Positions 52,997 through 62,601 of a stretch of DNA of 64,000 nucleotides are shown piece by piece (positions within the stretch are counted from its first letter, which is position 1; each line of letters opens with the position of its first letter). The stretch comes from Paraburkholderia oxyphila NBRC 105797 (lineage in GTDB: Bacteria > Pseudomonadota > Gammaproteobacteria > Burkholderiales > Burkholderiaceae). The notes beneath the pieces were generated by a model. It was not told the DNA's origin and made no database searches. It saw nothing but the letters and a program-made list of their open reading frames with translations. The position numbers were made by a program, and so were the translations under genes. The DNA lies in contig NZ_BAYD01000004.1 of the NCBI RefSeq assembly GCF_000685075.1, positions 1 through 64,000 of the forward strand, given 5' to 3'.

Positions 52997-54745
52997 TCAG
53001 CGCTCCGGTGTCATGCGCTGATACGCGTCGAGCAGCGACGTCTTGTAGACGACGCCCGCGAGCGTCGGATGCTGTGCGCTCTCGATCACGGGCAGGCGCT
53101 CGCCCTGGAACGACATGAAGTGCTGCAACGCCACCGCGAGCGGCATGTCGGGCGTGAGCACGTCGAACGAGGGCTTCAGGTAGTCGCAGGCGTGCTTGTT
53201 CGAGGTGTCGCGCTTTTGCAGCAGGTCGTCCGTGATGTCGGCGAGCGCGACTGCGCCGAGAAACCGGACGTTATCGTCGGTCACATAGAGATACTTCACC
53301 GGATATTCGAGGAACACGCGCGTCATCTCCTGCACGCTCGCGTCGGCGCGCACCACGGTGTCTGCGGGGCGGATCAGCTCGCGCATCTGCGTGGCGCGCA
53401 GGCGCAGCCGCTCGGCTTCCTCGCGGTTGCGGTGCAGCGTGATCTCGTACATCGACTTCTTGCCCGTCGCGCGCGCGACGAAATAGGCGACGACGCATGA
53501 GAGCATCAGCGGCAGCACCACCTGATAGCTGAGCGTCATCTCGAAGATCATCAGGATCGCCATGAGCGGCGCCTGAGTCGCGCCGGCAAGGAACGCGCCC
53601 ATGCCGACCATCGCATACGCGAACGGCGCGGAGGTGCCGTGCGGCCACAGCGCGTGCATGCCCTGGCCGAACAGGCAGCCGACCACGGCGCCCATGAAGA
53701 GCGTCGGCGTGAAGACGCCGCCCACGGCGCCCGAGCCCACCGTCGCGGCGGTCGCCACGAGCTTGAGCACGAGCACGATGGCGAGGGCGGTCCAGGTCCA
53801 CGGCGAATGCAGCAGCGAGTTCACGACGCTATAGCCGTTGCCCCAGACCTCGGGCACCCAGATCGAGATCACGCCGCAGACGAAGCCGCCCAGCGCGAGC
53901 TTCGCGGGCAGCGGCAGATTCAGGCGCCCGAAGCCGGCCTTCGCCACGTCGAGCAGCGAGAGAAAGCGCGGCGCGAGTGCGCCGCACAAGAGACCCAGCG
54001 CGACGAACAGCAGGACCTCGACGCCCGTGACAGGCGGAAACACCGGCATCTCGTACGGCGGCTTGTAGCCCGCGAATTCGCGCATCGTGATGTTCGCTAC
54101 CACCGAGGACACGACGATGGGCCCGAAGCTCTCCATCACGATCGCGCCGAGCACGATCTCGGTCACGAAAAAGGCGCCCGCGATCGGCGCGTTATAGGCC
54201 GAGGTGATACCGGCCGCCGCGCCGCAGGCCACGAGCAGGCGCAGGCGCTGCGGATCGAAGTGGACCCAGCGGCCGATCAGCGAGGCGGCGAGTGCGGCGA
54301 GCTGCACCATCGAGCCTTCGCGGCCGATCGAGCCACCGCTCGCAATGGTGAACAGCGACGAGACGCTGCGCCAGATGCTCTTGCCGACGGGCATCACGCC
54401 GTCGCCGATCGCCACGGCCTCCACGTAGTCGGTGTGCATCGGCTTGCCGCCGTTGCCGGGCGCGCTGCTGCGCCTGGCGATCAGCAGGCAGCAGCCCGCC
54501 ACGAAGCCGCCCGCGGCCGGCAGCCAGATGCGCGTGTGCCAGGGGAGGCCGCGCGCCATCGCGACGAAGCTGCCCTCGCGACCCACGAAGAGGATCTGCA
54601 GATGCGCGATGCCCTCGCGAAACAGCACGGTCGCGAATGCGCCGGCTATCCCCACGATGACCGACCAGATCAGCATCGTATGGGCATCGGAGAGGCGAAA
54701 GAGATCGCGGGCGCGGGTGCGCAGTTTCAGCAGGAATGACAGCAC
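52997..54745 (-). CDS. ClC-type chloride channel/transporter with CBS domains
   Basis: A 582-residue ClC protein. Selectivity-filter motifs are visible: GGSIGREGSMVQLAAL (GxIGREG) and GAVGGVFTPTLFMGAVVG (GxFxP). The usual GSGIP is altered to SAPGNGG, so anion selectivity may differ. Two CBS domains follow from about residue 430 (DTVVRADASVQEMTRVFLEYPVKYLYVTDD and DVLTPDMPLAVALQHF), a possible nucleotide-binding regulator. It is related to ClcB-type proteins. The start is GTG 54745 without a clear ribosome site. It may share a transcript with the GST gene 40 bases upstream. Confidence 0.92.
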   Translation of the reverse strand: MLSFLLKLRTRARDLFRLSDAHTMLIWSVIVGIAGAFATVLFREGIAHLQILFVGREGSFVAMARGLPWHTRIWLPAAGGFVAGCCLLIARRSSAPGNGGKPMHTDYVEAVAIGDGVMPVGKSIWRSVSSLFTIASGGSIGREGSMVQLAALAASLIGRWVHFDPQRLRLLVACGAAAGITSAYNAPIAGAFFVTEIVLGAIVMESFGPIVVSSVVANITMREFAGYKPPYEMPVFPPVTGVEVLLFVALGLLCGALAPRFLSLLDVAKAGFGRLNLPLPAKLALGGFVCGVISIWVPEVWGNGYSVVNSLLHSPWTWTALAIVLVLKLVATAATVGSGAVGGVFTPTLFMGAVVGCLFGQGMHALWPHGTSAPFAYAMVGMGAFLAGATQAPLMAILMIFEMTLSYQVVLPLMLSCVVAYFVARATGKKSMYEITLHRNREEAERLRLRATQMRELIRPADTVVRADASVQEMTRVFLEYPVKYLYVTDDNVRFLGAVALADITDDLLQKRDTSNKHACDYLKPSFDVLTPDMPLAVALQHFMSFQGERLPVIESAQHPTLAGVVYKTSLLDAYQRMTPER

Positions 54746-54785
54746 GGCGAGTGGGCAGTTTTTATGGTTAGGGGATGCCGAGCGC

Positions 54786-55520
54786 TCAGCGCGCGGCGCG
54801 GTCGAGTTCCGGATAGTGGCGGAAGATGCCGGTCTCGTTGAACGGCAGCCGCCGCTCCGAGGCGAGATACGCCGCGATGTTCGGGCGCGCGGCCACGGCG
54901 TCGTGCAGCGCGATCACATGCGGGTAGTGCTCTGCCAGATGCTTTGTCGCCTTCGGGAATGCATAGCGCAGCCCCTCGACGATCTGAAACATCGACAGGT
55001 CCACATACGTAAGCGTCTTGCCGGCCATGTGCCGCGGCCCATCGGGATTCTGCGCGAGCACGCGCTCGAAGTAGCCCATGAATTTCGGCAAGCGATGCGC
55101 GAGGAAGTCCTTCGCGCGCGCCTTCGCTTCTTCCTTCTGGTCCTCGTAATAGAGGGCGCTCGCGATCGGGTGATGCGTGTCGTGCACCTCGGTCACGAAG
55201 TCGGCGATCGTCAGTTGCAAGCCGTTCGCGACGATGCGCAACGCCTCGTCGTGCGGCGCGAGCTTCAGCTTCGGGCCGAGATAGGACAGGATGTTCGCGA
55301 CATGCGGCACGATCAGGTCGCCGTCCTTCAGAAACGGCGGCGCAAAGGGCGGATACGGGCCGTCGCTGTCGAGCTCGGCCATCATCGCGCTCATGCCGTG
55401 GCCTTCCTCTTTCGCGCCGCGTGCGATGTCCACATAGGGCGCCCGCGCTTCCTCCAGCGCGAGCCGCACGAATTCGCCGCGGCCCTGCAGGCCGTCCCAG
55501 TAATACAGTTCGTATGCCAT
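54786..55520 (-). CDS. Glutathione S-transferase-like protein
   Basis: A 244-residue protein. The N-terminal thioredoxin-like domain starts MAYELYYWDGLQGRGEFVRLALEEA and includes PFAPPFLKDGDLIVPHVANILSYL, with the cis-Pro and Ser-substitute region of GSTs; the helical C-terminal domain contains KTLTYVDLSMFQIVEGLRYAFP. ATG 55520 follows GGAGGG. The substrate is unknown. It probably shares a transcript with the ClC gene downstream. Confidence 0.9.
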   Translation of the reverse strand: MAYELYYWDGLQGRGEFVRLALEEARAPYVDIARGAKEEGHGMSAMMAELDSDGPYPPFAPPFLKDGDLIVPHVANILSYLGPKLKLAPHDEALRIVANGLQLTIADFVTEVHDTHHPIASALYYEDQKEEAKARAKDFLAHRLPKFMGYFERVLAQNPDGPRHMAGKTLTYVDLSMFQIVEGLRYAFPKATKHLAEHYPHVIALHDAVAARPNIAAYLASERRLPFNETGIFRHYPELDRAAR

Positions 55521-55724
55521 CGGTCGTCCCTCCGTCGATCCCGGGTGGGCGCGTGAACGCCGCACACCGGTCCCGTGCAAAGCCCTCGAGATTGCCACGA
55601 CAGCCGCCCGCGAGACGGACGGCATGGGACGACAGTATGGCGCGCAATTGCACGTAGCGGCGTAGCGGTTGTGCTCGTGGTGCGTCGTGGATTTCCCGCG
55701 CGCCGTTGCTCGTGCGCAAAACGC

Positions 55725-55748
55725 AAAAAGCCCCGCCGAGGGCGGGGC
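55725..55748 (-). terminator. Intrinsic terminator after yeiH
   Basis: Minus strand: GCCCCGCC (55748-55741) and GGCGGGGC (55737-55730) around a 3-base loop, followed by TTTTT. Confidence 0.9.
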
Positions 55749-55808
55749 AAGCGACCGGCGGGGCCGGTGCGCGGTCTCTCAAGGGGGGCGAAGCCGTGCG
55801 GCGCCGGA

Positions 55809-56879
55809 TCATCCGAAGAGCCGCTCCACGGCCCAGGTGATCGCGAGGCCGCCGCCGATCAGCCAGAGGTAGACGATGAAGCCCGTGGTGAGGGCACGCG
55901 GACCCGCCTGGCGGATCTGCGAGACGCGCGTCTCGATGCCGAGCGCCGTCATGGCCATGGTGAGCGCGAAGGTGTCGAGCATGTTCAGCGTCTGGGTGGC
56001 CGAATCCGGCAGCACGTGCAGCGAGTTCACCACGACGAGCGCGAGAAAGCCGAGTGCGAACCAGGGCACGGCGAGCTTGCGTGCGCCCTGCTGGCCTTGG
56101 GCCGCGCCGCGCGCCGAGCGATTGAGCCAGACGCCGAGCCCGAGCAGCACCGGCACGAGCAGCATCACGCGGGTCATCTTCACGATGGTGGCGATGTGCG
56201 TGGCCTCGGGGCTCACGTTGCTCGCCGCGCCCACGACCTGGGCGACCTCGTGGATCGTGCCGCCGAAGAAGAGCCCGGCGCCCATCGTATCGAGATGCAG
56301 CCAGCCGGCGCGATAGAGCAGCGGGTAAAGGAACATCGAGAGCGTGCCGAACAGCACCACGCTGCCTACAGCCATGGCGCTCTTGTGCGGCTTCGATTGC
56401 AGCGTGGACTCGAAGGCGAGCACCGCGGCGGCGCCGCAGATCGCGCTGCCGGCCGCGGTGAGGATGGCCGTGTCGCGGTCGAGCTTCATGAGCTTCATGC
56501 CGGCCCAGGTGCCGATCGCGAGCGTGCTCACGACGATCACCACCGATTCGACGAGGCCCGGCAGGCCCACCTGGGCGATTTCCTGCAAGCTCACGCGCAG
56601 CCCGAAGAACGCCACGGCGATGCGCAGCAGCTTGCGCGCCGAGAAGTTGATGCCGGCGGCCCAGCTTTCGGGCATGCCGTCGCGCAGGGCGTTGCCGTAG
56701 AACGCCCCCGCCACGATGCCGACGATCAGCGGGCTCAAGCCGAGGCCGGCGATGGCGGGCAGGGCGGCGATGCGCGTGACGGCGGCGGCGAACAGCGCGA
56801 CGAACAGCACGCCATTGAGCTGGCCGCGCGTGGCGGATGTGGCGGACGACGAAGCAAGAGAAGTCGACGGTGTGGACAT
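55809..56879 (-). CDS. yeiH: YeiH-family (UPF0324) membrane protein, putative sulfate exporter
   Basis: A 356-residue membrane protein with about ten helices. Family stretches are PLIVGIVAGAFYGNALRDGMP, ARKLLRIAVAFFGLRVSLQEI, AAGSAICGAAAVLAFES, GGTIHEVAQVVGAA and FALTMAMTALGIETRV. YeiH proteins are annotated as putative sulfate or anion exporters; evidence is indirect. ATG 56879 is used; a TTG start twelve bases upstream is less likely. The gene is divergent from a LysR regulator, a conserved pairing (YeiE-YeiH). Confidence 0.92.
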   Translation of the reverse strand: MSTPSTSLASSSATSATRGQLNGVLFVALFAAAVTRIAALPAIAGLGLSPLIVGIVAGAFYGNALRDGMPESWAAGINFSARKLLRIAVAFFGLRVSLQEIAQVGLPGLVESVVIVVSTLAIGTWAGMKLMKLDRDTAILTAAGSAICGAAAVLAFESTLQSKPHKSAMAVGSVVLFGTLSMFLYPLLYRAGWLHLDTMGAGLFFGGTIHEVAQVVGAASNVSPEATHIATIVKMTRVMLLVPVLLGLGVWLNRSARGAAQGQQGARKLAVPWFALGFLALVVVNSLHVLPDSATQTLNMLDTFALTMAMTALGIETRVSQIRQAGPRALTTGFIVYLWLIGGGLAITWAVERLFG

Positions 56880-56919
56880 GGTGATCGGCAAGCAATTTGT
56901 CTGACTGACGAATGTTCCA

Positions 56920-56941
56920 ATCCTAAATTAGATATAAGGAT
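56920..56941. promoter_or_regulatory. Candidate LysR operator between yeiH and its regulator
   Basis: ATCCT (56920-56924) and AGGAT (56937-56941) form an inverted repeat with a 12-base AT-rich centre, in the 117-base gap between the divergent genes. The size fits a LysR-type site. Confidence 0.5.
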
Positions 56942-56996
56942 ATGAAAAATCGTCATTTGCGACGTAAAATATAGGTCAACACGATAGTTGGATGCG

Positions 56997-57992
56997 ATGA
57001 CCCCGGAACAACTGATAACTTTCGCGGCTGTTGCCGAGCACCTGAACATCAGCCGGGCAGCGCTCGCGCTGCATTTGTCGCAGCCCGCGGTGTCGGGGCA
57101 GTTGCGGCTGTTGCAGGAGGAGTTCGGTGAGCCGCTCTATCTGCGCGACGGGCGCGGCGTGCGTCTCACGCCCACCGGCGAGCAGCTCGCGGCCTACGCG
57201 GCGCGCCTGCGCGACACCTGGCGCGACGCGCTGACGTTTCGCGACGCACTGCGCGGGCTCGAGCGCGGCACGCTGCGCATCGGGGCGAGCACGACGCCCG
57301 CGAGCTACCGGCTGCCGTACCTGGTGGCGGCGTTTCATCGGCGCTATCCGGAGGTGAAGCTCGAAACGGCGAGCGGCAACACGACCGACGTGGTCGCCAT
57401 GCTCGGCGACCTCGATATCGCGCTGATCGAAGGGCCGGTGGGCGAGCAGTTGCCCGCCGATTGCGCCGTGCACCCGTGGCATGAGGACGAGATCGTGGCG
57501 ATCGCGCCGCGCGGCCACGCGCTTGCCGAGCAGGCAGCCGACGACGGCGAGGAAGCAGGGGCCGCGCGCGAACGCGCCGCTGCGGCGCCGTTGCGGCGCG
57601 AGCTGAGCGCGTTCGCGGATCTGCCGCTCGTGCTGCGCGAGGACGGCTCGGGCGTGCGCCAGGTGGTGGAGCGCGCGTTTGCGCGCGCCGGCGTGCCGAT
57701 GCGTGTCGCGCTGGAAATCGCCGGCGTGGAGGGCGTCAAGGAGGCGGTGCGGGCCGGCATGGGCATCGGCTTCGTCTCGGCCATGTCGATGCGCCATGAG
57801 GACAACGCGCTCCAGCAGATCCGCATCCGCCCGGAGCCGCTGGCGCGGCGTTTTTCGATCATCGTGCCGCACGCGGGCGCGGCTTCGCGCGTCGCCCAGC
57901 GCTTTCTCGAACTGTGCCTGCTCGACGCGCCGGAAGAAGGGCCGAACGGGCGGCTCAATGGCGGCGCAGTCGGCACGAGGTTCCCGCCCTGA
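56997..57992 (+). CDS. LysR-family regulator divergent from yeiH
   Basis: A 331-residue LysR regulator. The HTH region (about 1-60) is MTPEQLITFAAVAEHLNISRAALALHLSQPAVSGQLRLLQEEFGEPLYLRD-type sequence; the effector domain includes RIGASTTPASYRLPYLVAAFHRRYPEVKLETASGNT, as in CysB/CbbR-like proteins. A low-complexity insert (EEAGAARERAAAAPLRR, about 180-200) interrupts the effector domain. Similar to YeiE. ATG 56997 is used. It probably controls yeiH. Confidence 0.93.
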   Translation: MTPEQLITFAAVAEHLNISRAALALHLSQPAVSGQLRLLQEEFGEPLYLRDGRGVRLTPTGEQLAAYAARLRDTWRDALTFRDALRGLERGTLRIGASTTPASYRLPYLVAAFHRRYPEVKLETASGNTTDVVAMLGDLDIALIEGPVGEQLPADCAVHPWHEDEIVAIAPRGHALAEQAADDGEEAGAARERAAAAPLRRELSAFADLPLVLREDGSGVRQVVERAFARAGVPMRVALEIAGVEGVKEAVRAGMGIGFVSAMSMRHEDNALQQIRIRPEPLARRFSIIVPHAGAASRVAQRFLELCLLDAPEEGPNGRLNGGAVGTRFPP

Positions 57993-58094
57993 TCCCAACG
58001 CGGGTTAGGGGATTTCCATAATGGCGCCATGCGGCGCCTCAGCGCACTATCCGCCCATTAACCGGGCGCGCAGGCGCTTTTTTTAGGCGCCGGT

Positions 58095-58110
58095 TTGGAA
58101 CCGGTTCCAA
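58095..58110. promoter_or_regulatory. Perfect 16-bp palindrome, candidate PtxS (LacI-type) operator
   Basis: TTGGAACCGGTTCCAA is a perfect palindrome 113 bases before kguE. It shares the AACCGGTT core with the PtxS operator known in Pseudomonas (TGAAACCGGTTTCA). The LacI gene ending this operon is the likely binder, with 2-ketogluconate as the expected inducer. Confidence 0.8.
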
Positions 58111-58222
58111 CTGCGCCGACTCATAGACGCGGCGGCGCAGAAACAGGACGGCGAAAACCTGCATGGGACCGGAGTAAGGGCTGAAGCCCCAACTCCGGTC
58201 GACAGCAACAGGAAAGAAGACG

Positions 58223-59011
58223 ATGGCGGAAGTAGCAATAGTGGCAAGCGCATTCGGCGCCGCAGCGATCCGGCGTGACGGACATGCGGCATGGTTCGGC
58301 GCGACGAAAGCGGCGGGCGCCTGCGCGTTCGAGGTGCGGCGAGAGCTGATGGACGACGCCGATACGCAGCCCGAGGCGCTGCGCGCGCTCGGCACCGTGC
58401 TGGCACGCGAAGGCCTGTGGCCCGTGTGGTCGACGCCCGACTCGCTGTACGGCGAAGACGGCGCGCTCGACGAGGCCGCGCTGCGCGTCGCCATCGCCTG
58501 CGGCCGTGCGCTCGGCGCGCGCTTCGTGAAGCTGCAACTGGGCGGCTTCGCTGGCGACGCGCAGGTCGAGCGCCTCGCGGCGGTGCTCGACGAAGAGGGC
58601 GTGGCGGACGCACAAGCCCATGAGACGCCGCGCGTGGTCGTCGAAAACGGCCAGCTCGAGCAGGGCGGCAAGCTTGCGCAGTTCATCGGCCTGTTTCGCG
58701 CGCTGCGCGCCGCCGGGCAGGACAAGCTGATCGGCATGACCTTCGATATCGGCAACTGGCACTGGACCGGCGAAGCGCCGCTGATGGCCGCCGCCGCGCT
58801 CGCGCCGTATGTCGAGTACATCCATTGCAAGGCCGTGGATGGCGTGGGTGCGCGCCGCTTTGCCTGCGCGCCCGCGGCCGACGATGCGCTGTGCCGCGCC
58901 GCGCTCGCGCGCCTGCCGGCCGGCGTGCCGCGCGGGATTGAATTTCCGTTCGACGAGGCGTGCGTGACCGAGGACGCCGCGCGCTACGTGGCGTGGCTCG
59001 GCAACGCCTGA
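58223..59011 (+). CDS. kguE: Sugar phosphate isomerase/epimerase-like protein, 2-ketogluconate operon
   Basis: A 262-residue TIM-barrel protein of the xylose isomerase-like/AP endonuclease 2 superfamily. ARFVKLQLGGF, VVVENGQLEQGG and MTFDIGNWHWTGE carry the metal-binding Glu and Asp region. In Pseudomonas, kguE is the first gene of the 2-ketogluconate operon, and its exact reaction is unclear. AGGAAAG precedes ATG 58223. Identification rests on operon context more than sequence alone. Confidence 0.83.
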   Translation: MAEVAIVASAFGAAAIRRDGHAAWFGATKAAGACAFEVRRELMDDADTQPEALRALGTVLAREGLWPVWSTPDSLYGEDGALDEAALRVAIACGRALGARFVKLQLGGFAGDAQVERLAAVLDEEGVADAQAHETPRVVVENGQLEQGGKLAQFIGLFRALRAAGQDKLIGMTFDIGNWHWTGEAPLMAAAALAPYVEYIHCKAVDGVGARRFACAPAADDALCRAALARLPAGVPRGIEFPFDEACVTEDAARYVAWLGNA

Positions 59012-59140
59012 CGCGCTCGAGGTACGCAACGGCCGCGCTCGCCGTGACAGCGCGCTAACGGCTCGAGCGCACAGTGGGCCCGTCTCGCGTAGACGCCGGC
59101 GCTCGCACCACCCGAATACGATTTTTCAGGAATGCACTCC

Positions 59141-60118
59141 ATGACGCACTCACTCGATGTCATCACCTACGGCGAAGCGATGGCGATGTTCGTGGCCATC
59201 GACACCGGCCCGCTCTCCGAGGTCGCGCACTTCACGAAGCGCGCGGCCGGCGCCGAGCTCAACGTGGCGACCGGCCTCGCACGCCTCGGCTTCAAGGTGG
59301 GCTGGATGAGCCGTGTGGGCGCCGATTCGTTCGGCCAGTTCGTGCGCGGCGTGCTCGCGCAAGAAGGCATCGACGCGCACGGCGTGCAAACCGATGCGCG
59401 CTATCCCACGGGCTTCCAGCTCAAGTCGAAGAACGACGACGGCAGCGACCCCACCGTCGAATATTTCCGGCGCGGCTCGGCGGCGAGCCACCTGTCGGCC
59501 GACGACTTCAAGCGTGACTATGTGCTGGGCGCACGCCACCTGCACCTGAGCGGCGTGGCGCCAGCGATCTCGGCCACTTCGCGCGAGCTCGCTTTCATGC
59601 TCGCCCGCGCGATGCGCGAGGCCGGGCGCACGATCACCTTCGATCCGAATCTGCGCCCGACGCTGTGGGGCTCCGAAGCCGAGATGGTGCACACGCTCAA
59701 CGAGCTCGCAGGTTTTGCCGACTGGGTCCTGCCCGGCGTGAACGAGGGCCGCATTCTCACGGGCTCCGATGACCCCGCCACGATCGCGCGCTTCTATCTC
59801 GAGCGCGGCGCGCGCGGCGTGATCGTCAAGCTCGGCGCACAGGGCGCGTATTTTGCGACGCAAGCCGGCGAGTGCGGCCATGTGAAGGCGCAGCCAGTGG
59901 AGAACTTCGTCGATACGGTGGGCGCCGGCGACGGCTTCGCCGTCGGCGTGGTGAGCGCGCTGCTCGAAGGGCGCACGCTGCACGACGCCGTGGCGCGCGG
60001 CAACCGTATCGGCGCGCTCGCCGTGCAGGTGATCGGCGATTCGGAAGGGCTGCCCACGCGCGCGCAACTCGATGCGCTCGAAGCCCAGGACGCCACACAA
60101 GCACGCGCCACCGTCTAA
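59141..60118 (+). CDS. kguK: 2-ketogluconokinase (PfkB family)
   Basis: A 325-residue PfkB-family sugar kinase. Signature regions are AAGAELNVATGLARLGFKVGWMSRVGADSFG near the N terminus and the active-site DTVGAGDGFAVGVV (catalytic Asp in GAGD). FDPNLRPTLW is the usual KdgK-type motif. It would phosphorylate 2-ketogluconate to 2-keto-6-phosphogluconate in the cytoplasm. Sequence alone also fits 2-keto-3-deoxygluconate kinase; the operon favours KguK. ATG 59141 has AGGA at about nine bases; ATG 59132 is too close to it. Confidence 0.87.
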   Translation: MTHSLDVITYGEAMAMFVAIDTGPLSEVAHFTKRAAGAELNVATGLARLGFKVGWMSRVGADSFGQFVRGVLAQEGIDAHGVQTDARYPTGFQLKSKNDDGSDPTVEYFRRGSAASHLSADDFKRDYVLGARHLHLSGVAPAISATSRELAFMLARAMREAGRTITFDPNLRPTLWGSEAEMVHTLNELAGFADWVLPGVNEGRILTGSDDPATIARFYLERGARGVIVKLGAQGAYFATQAGECGHVKAQPVENFVDTVGAGDGFAVGVVSALLEGRTLHDAVARGNRIGALAVQVIGDSEGLPTRAQLDALEAQDATQARATV

Positions 60119-60253
60119 GCGGGGCACGAGGAGCCGCTCGCTCCGCGATTTCCTCAGCCTTGCTTGAACCGAAGCAAGGCGCCACGAGAACAGCTTTGCA
60201 TCGGATCGCAGCTGGCGCTAAAACGCACACTGCAATCGACACTGGAGACACCG

Positions 60254-61537
60254 ATGACCTCAACCTCGCTCGCACCGCGCCGCTGGTGGGCAATCATGCC
60301 GATCGTGTTCATCACGTACAGCCTGGCCTATCTCGATCGCGCCAATTACGGCTTCGCCTCGGCCGCCGGCATCAATCGCGATCTGGGCATCAGCCCCGGG
60401 CTTTCGTCGCTGATCGGTGCGCTGTTCTTCCTCGGCTATTTCTTCTTCCAGCTGCCGGGCGCGGTCTATGCCGAACGCCGCAGCGTGCGCAAGCTCGTGT
60501 TCGTGAGCCTCGTGCTGTGGGGCGGATGCGCCGCGCTTACGGGCGTCGTCACGAACATTCCCTCGCTGATGGCGATCCGCTTCGTGCTCGGCGTAGTCGA
60601 GGCGGCGGTGATGCCGGCGATGCTCATCTACATCAGCAACTGGTTCACCAAGAGCGAGCGCTCGCGCGCCAACACCTTCCTGATCCTCGGCAATCCGGTC
60701 ACGGTGCTGTGGATGTCGGTGGTGTCGGGCTATCTCGTACACTCGTTCGGCTGGCGCCACATGTTTGTCGCCGAGGGTGTGCCCGCCGTGGTGTGGGCCG
60801 TGTGCTGGTGGCTGCTCGTGCGCGACAAGCCAGCCCAGGTGAGCTGGCTCTCGAACGACGAAAAGCGCGCGCTCGATGCCGCGATGCGCGCCGAGCAGGC
60901 CGCCATCAAGCCGGTGAAGAACTATGCCGAAGCGTTCCGCACGCCCGCCGTGATGCTGCTCTCGGCGCAGTACTTCTGCTGGAGCATCGGCGTGTACGGC
61001 TTCGTGCTGTGGCTGCCGTCGATCGTGAAGAACGGCTCGGCGCTCGGCATGGTCGAGACGGGCTGGCTCTCGGCGCTGCCGTATCTCGCTGCTACCATTG
61101 CGATGCTCGCCGCCTCGTGGGCCTCGGACAAGCTCAACAACCGCCGCGCGTTCGTGTGGCCGTTCCTGCTGATTGGCGCGCTCGCGTTTGCCGGATCGTA
61201 TGCGCTCGGCTCGACGCACTTCTGGACCTCGTACGTGCTGCTGGTCGTGGCCGGCGCCGCGATGTACGCGCCGTACGGCCCGTTCTTCGCGATCGTGCCG
61301 GAGCTGCTGCCGAAGAACGTGGCCGGCGGGGCGATGGCGCTGATCAACAGCATGGGGGCGCTCGGCTCGTTCGTCGGCTCCTGGGTGGTCGGCTACCTGA
61401 ACGGCGCGACCGGCTCGCCCGCGGCGTCCTACGCGTTCATGAGCGCGGCGCTGGTGGCCTCGGTGATCCTCACGCTCGCGGTGAAGCCGCGCCGCGACGA
61501 CGCCCATGCCTACGCGACGCCTGTTCATGGCAAGTGA
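60254..61537 (+). CDS. kguT: MFS transporter, probable 2-ketogluconate uptake
   Basis: A 427-residue major facilitator of the anion:cation symporter (ACS) group with twelve helices. It starts APRRWWAIMPIVFITYSLAYLDRANYGFA, with the LDRANYG motif of this group, and has MALINSMGALGSFVGSWVVGYL in the C-terminal half. ATG 60254 follows GGAG. In the kgu operon this transporter brings 2-ketogluconate into the cell. Confidence 0.9.
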   Translation: MTSTSLAPRRWWAIMPIVFITYSLAYLDRANYGFASAAGINRDLGISPGLSSLIGALFFLGYFFFQLPGAVYAERRSVRKLVFVSLVLWGGCAALTGVVTNIPSLMAIRFVLGVVEAAVMPAMLIYISNWFTKSERSRANTFLILGNPVTVLWMSVVSGYLVHSFGWRHMFVAEGVPAVVWAVCWWLLVRDKPAQVSWLSNDEKRALDAAMRAEQAAIKPVKNYAEAFRTPAVMLLSAQYFCWSIGVYGFVLWLPSIVKNGSALGMVETGWLSALPYLAATIAMLAASWASDKLNNRRAFVWPFLLIGALAFAGSYALGSTHFWTSYVLLVVAGAAMYAPYGPFFAIVPELLPKNVAGGAMALINSMGALGSFVGSWVVGYLNGATGSPAASYAFMSAALVASVILTLAVKPRRDDAHAYATPVHGK

Positions 61538-61635
61538 TACGCGCGAAACCAATGTGCGGAAAATCACGTGCTGGGAACGCATCACTCGAGATTCACCGAA
61601 CGTAACTGACTGAAACAGACGGACATAGCGCACTC

Positions 61636-62601
61636 ATGAAGCAGAAAATCGTTGCCTACAAGACCTTGCCCGCGGACGTGACCGAGTACTTGCGCGAGCA
61701 TCTCGATGTGACGTTCGTCGACGCGAGCGACACCGAAGCGTTCGCCGCAGCGCTCAAGGATGCCGACGGCGCGATCGGCGCGAGCGTCAAGGTCACGCCA
61801 GCGATGCTCGAAGGCTCGCGCATCAAGGCGCTCTCGACCATCTCGGTGGGCTACGACCAGTTCGACGTGCCCGATCTCACGCAGCGCGGCATCGTGCTCG
61901 CGCACACGCCCGACGTGCTGACCGAGTCCACCGCCGACACGGTCTTTTCGCTGATCCTCGCGAGCGCGCGCCGCGTGGTCGAGCTGGCCGACTGGGTCAA
62001 GGCGGGCCACTGGAAGGCGAGCATCGGTCCGGCGCAATTCGGTGTGGACGTGCAGGGCAAGACGCTCGGCATCGTCGGGCTCGGACGCATCGGCGGCGCG
62101 GTCGCGCGGCGCGCCGCGCTCGGTTTCAACATGAAGGTGCTCTACACGAACCGCAGCGCGAACGAGGTGGCCGAGCGCGAGTACGGCGCGCGCCGCGTCG
62201 AGCTCGACGCACTACTCGCCAGCGCCGATTTCGTGTGCCTGCAGGTGCCGCTCAGCGACGCCACGCGCCACATGATCGGCGCCGCGGAGCTGCAAAAGAT
62301 GAAGAAGAGCGCGATCCTCATCAACGCCTCGCGTGGCGCGATCGTCGACGAAAAGGCGCTGATCGCCGCGCTCGAAGCGGGCACGATCCACGGCGCGGGC
62401 CTCGACGTGTTCGAGAAGGAGCCCGTCGATCCGTCCTCGCCGCTGTTGCGCATGCCGAACGTCGTCGCGCTGCCGCACATCGGCTCGGCCACGCACGAGA
62501 CGCGTCACGCCATGGCGCGCTGTGCCGCCGAGAACCTCGTGGCGGCGCTGTCCGGCACGCTCGAGAACAACATCGTCAATCGCGAGGTGCTCGCGCGATG
62601 A
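61636..62601 (+). CDS. kguD: 2-ketogluconate 6-phosphate reductase (2-hydroxyacid dehydrogenase family)
   Basis: A 321-residue D-isomer-specific 2-hydroxyacid dehydrogenase. NAD(P) motif GIVGLGRIGGAVARRA is followed by YTNRSANEVAE, favouring NADPH. Catalytic residues are Arg in NASRGAIVDE, Glu in DVFEKEPVD and His in LPHIGSAT. It should reduce 2-keto-6-phosphogluconate to 6-phosphogluconate. Related glyoxylate/2-ketoaldonate reductases cannot be excluded by sequence. Four-base overlap with the regulator gene. Confidence 0.9.
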   Translation: MKQKIVAYKTLPADVTEYLREHLDVTFVDASDTEAFAAALKDADGAIGASVKVTPAMLEGSRIKALSTISVGYDQFDVPDLTQRGIVLAHTPDVLTESTADTVFSLILASARRVVELADWVKAGHWKASIGPAQFGVDVQGKTLGIVGLGRIGGAVARRAALGFNMKVLYTNRSANEVAEREYGARRVELDALLASADFVCLQVPLSDATRHMIGAAELQKMKKSAILINASRGAIVDEKALIAALEAGTIHGAGLDVFEKEPVDPSSPLLRMPNVVALPHIGSATHETRHAMARCAAENLVAALSGTLENNIVNREVLAR

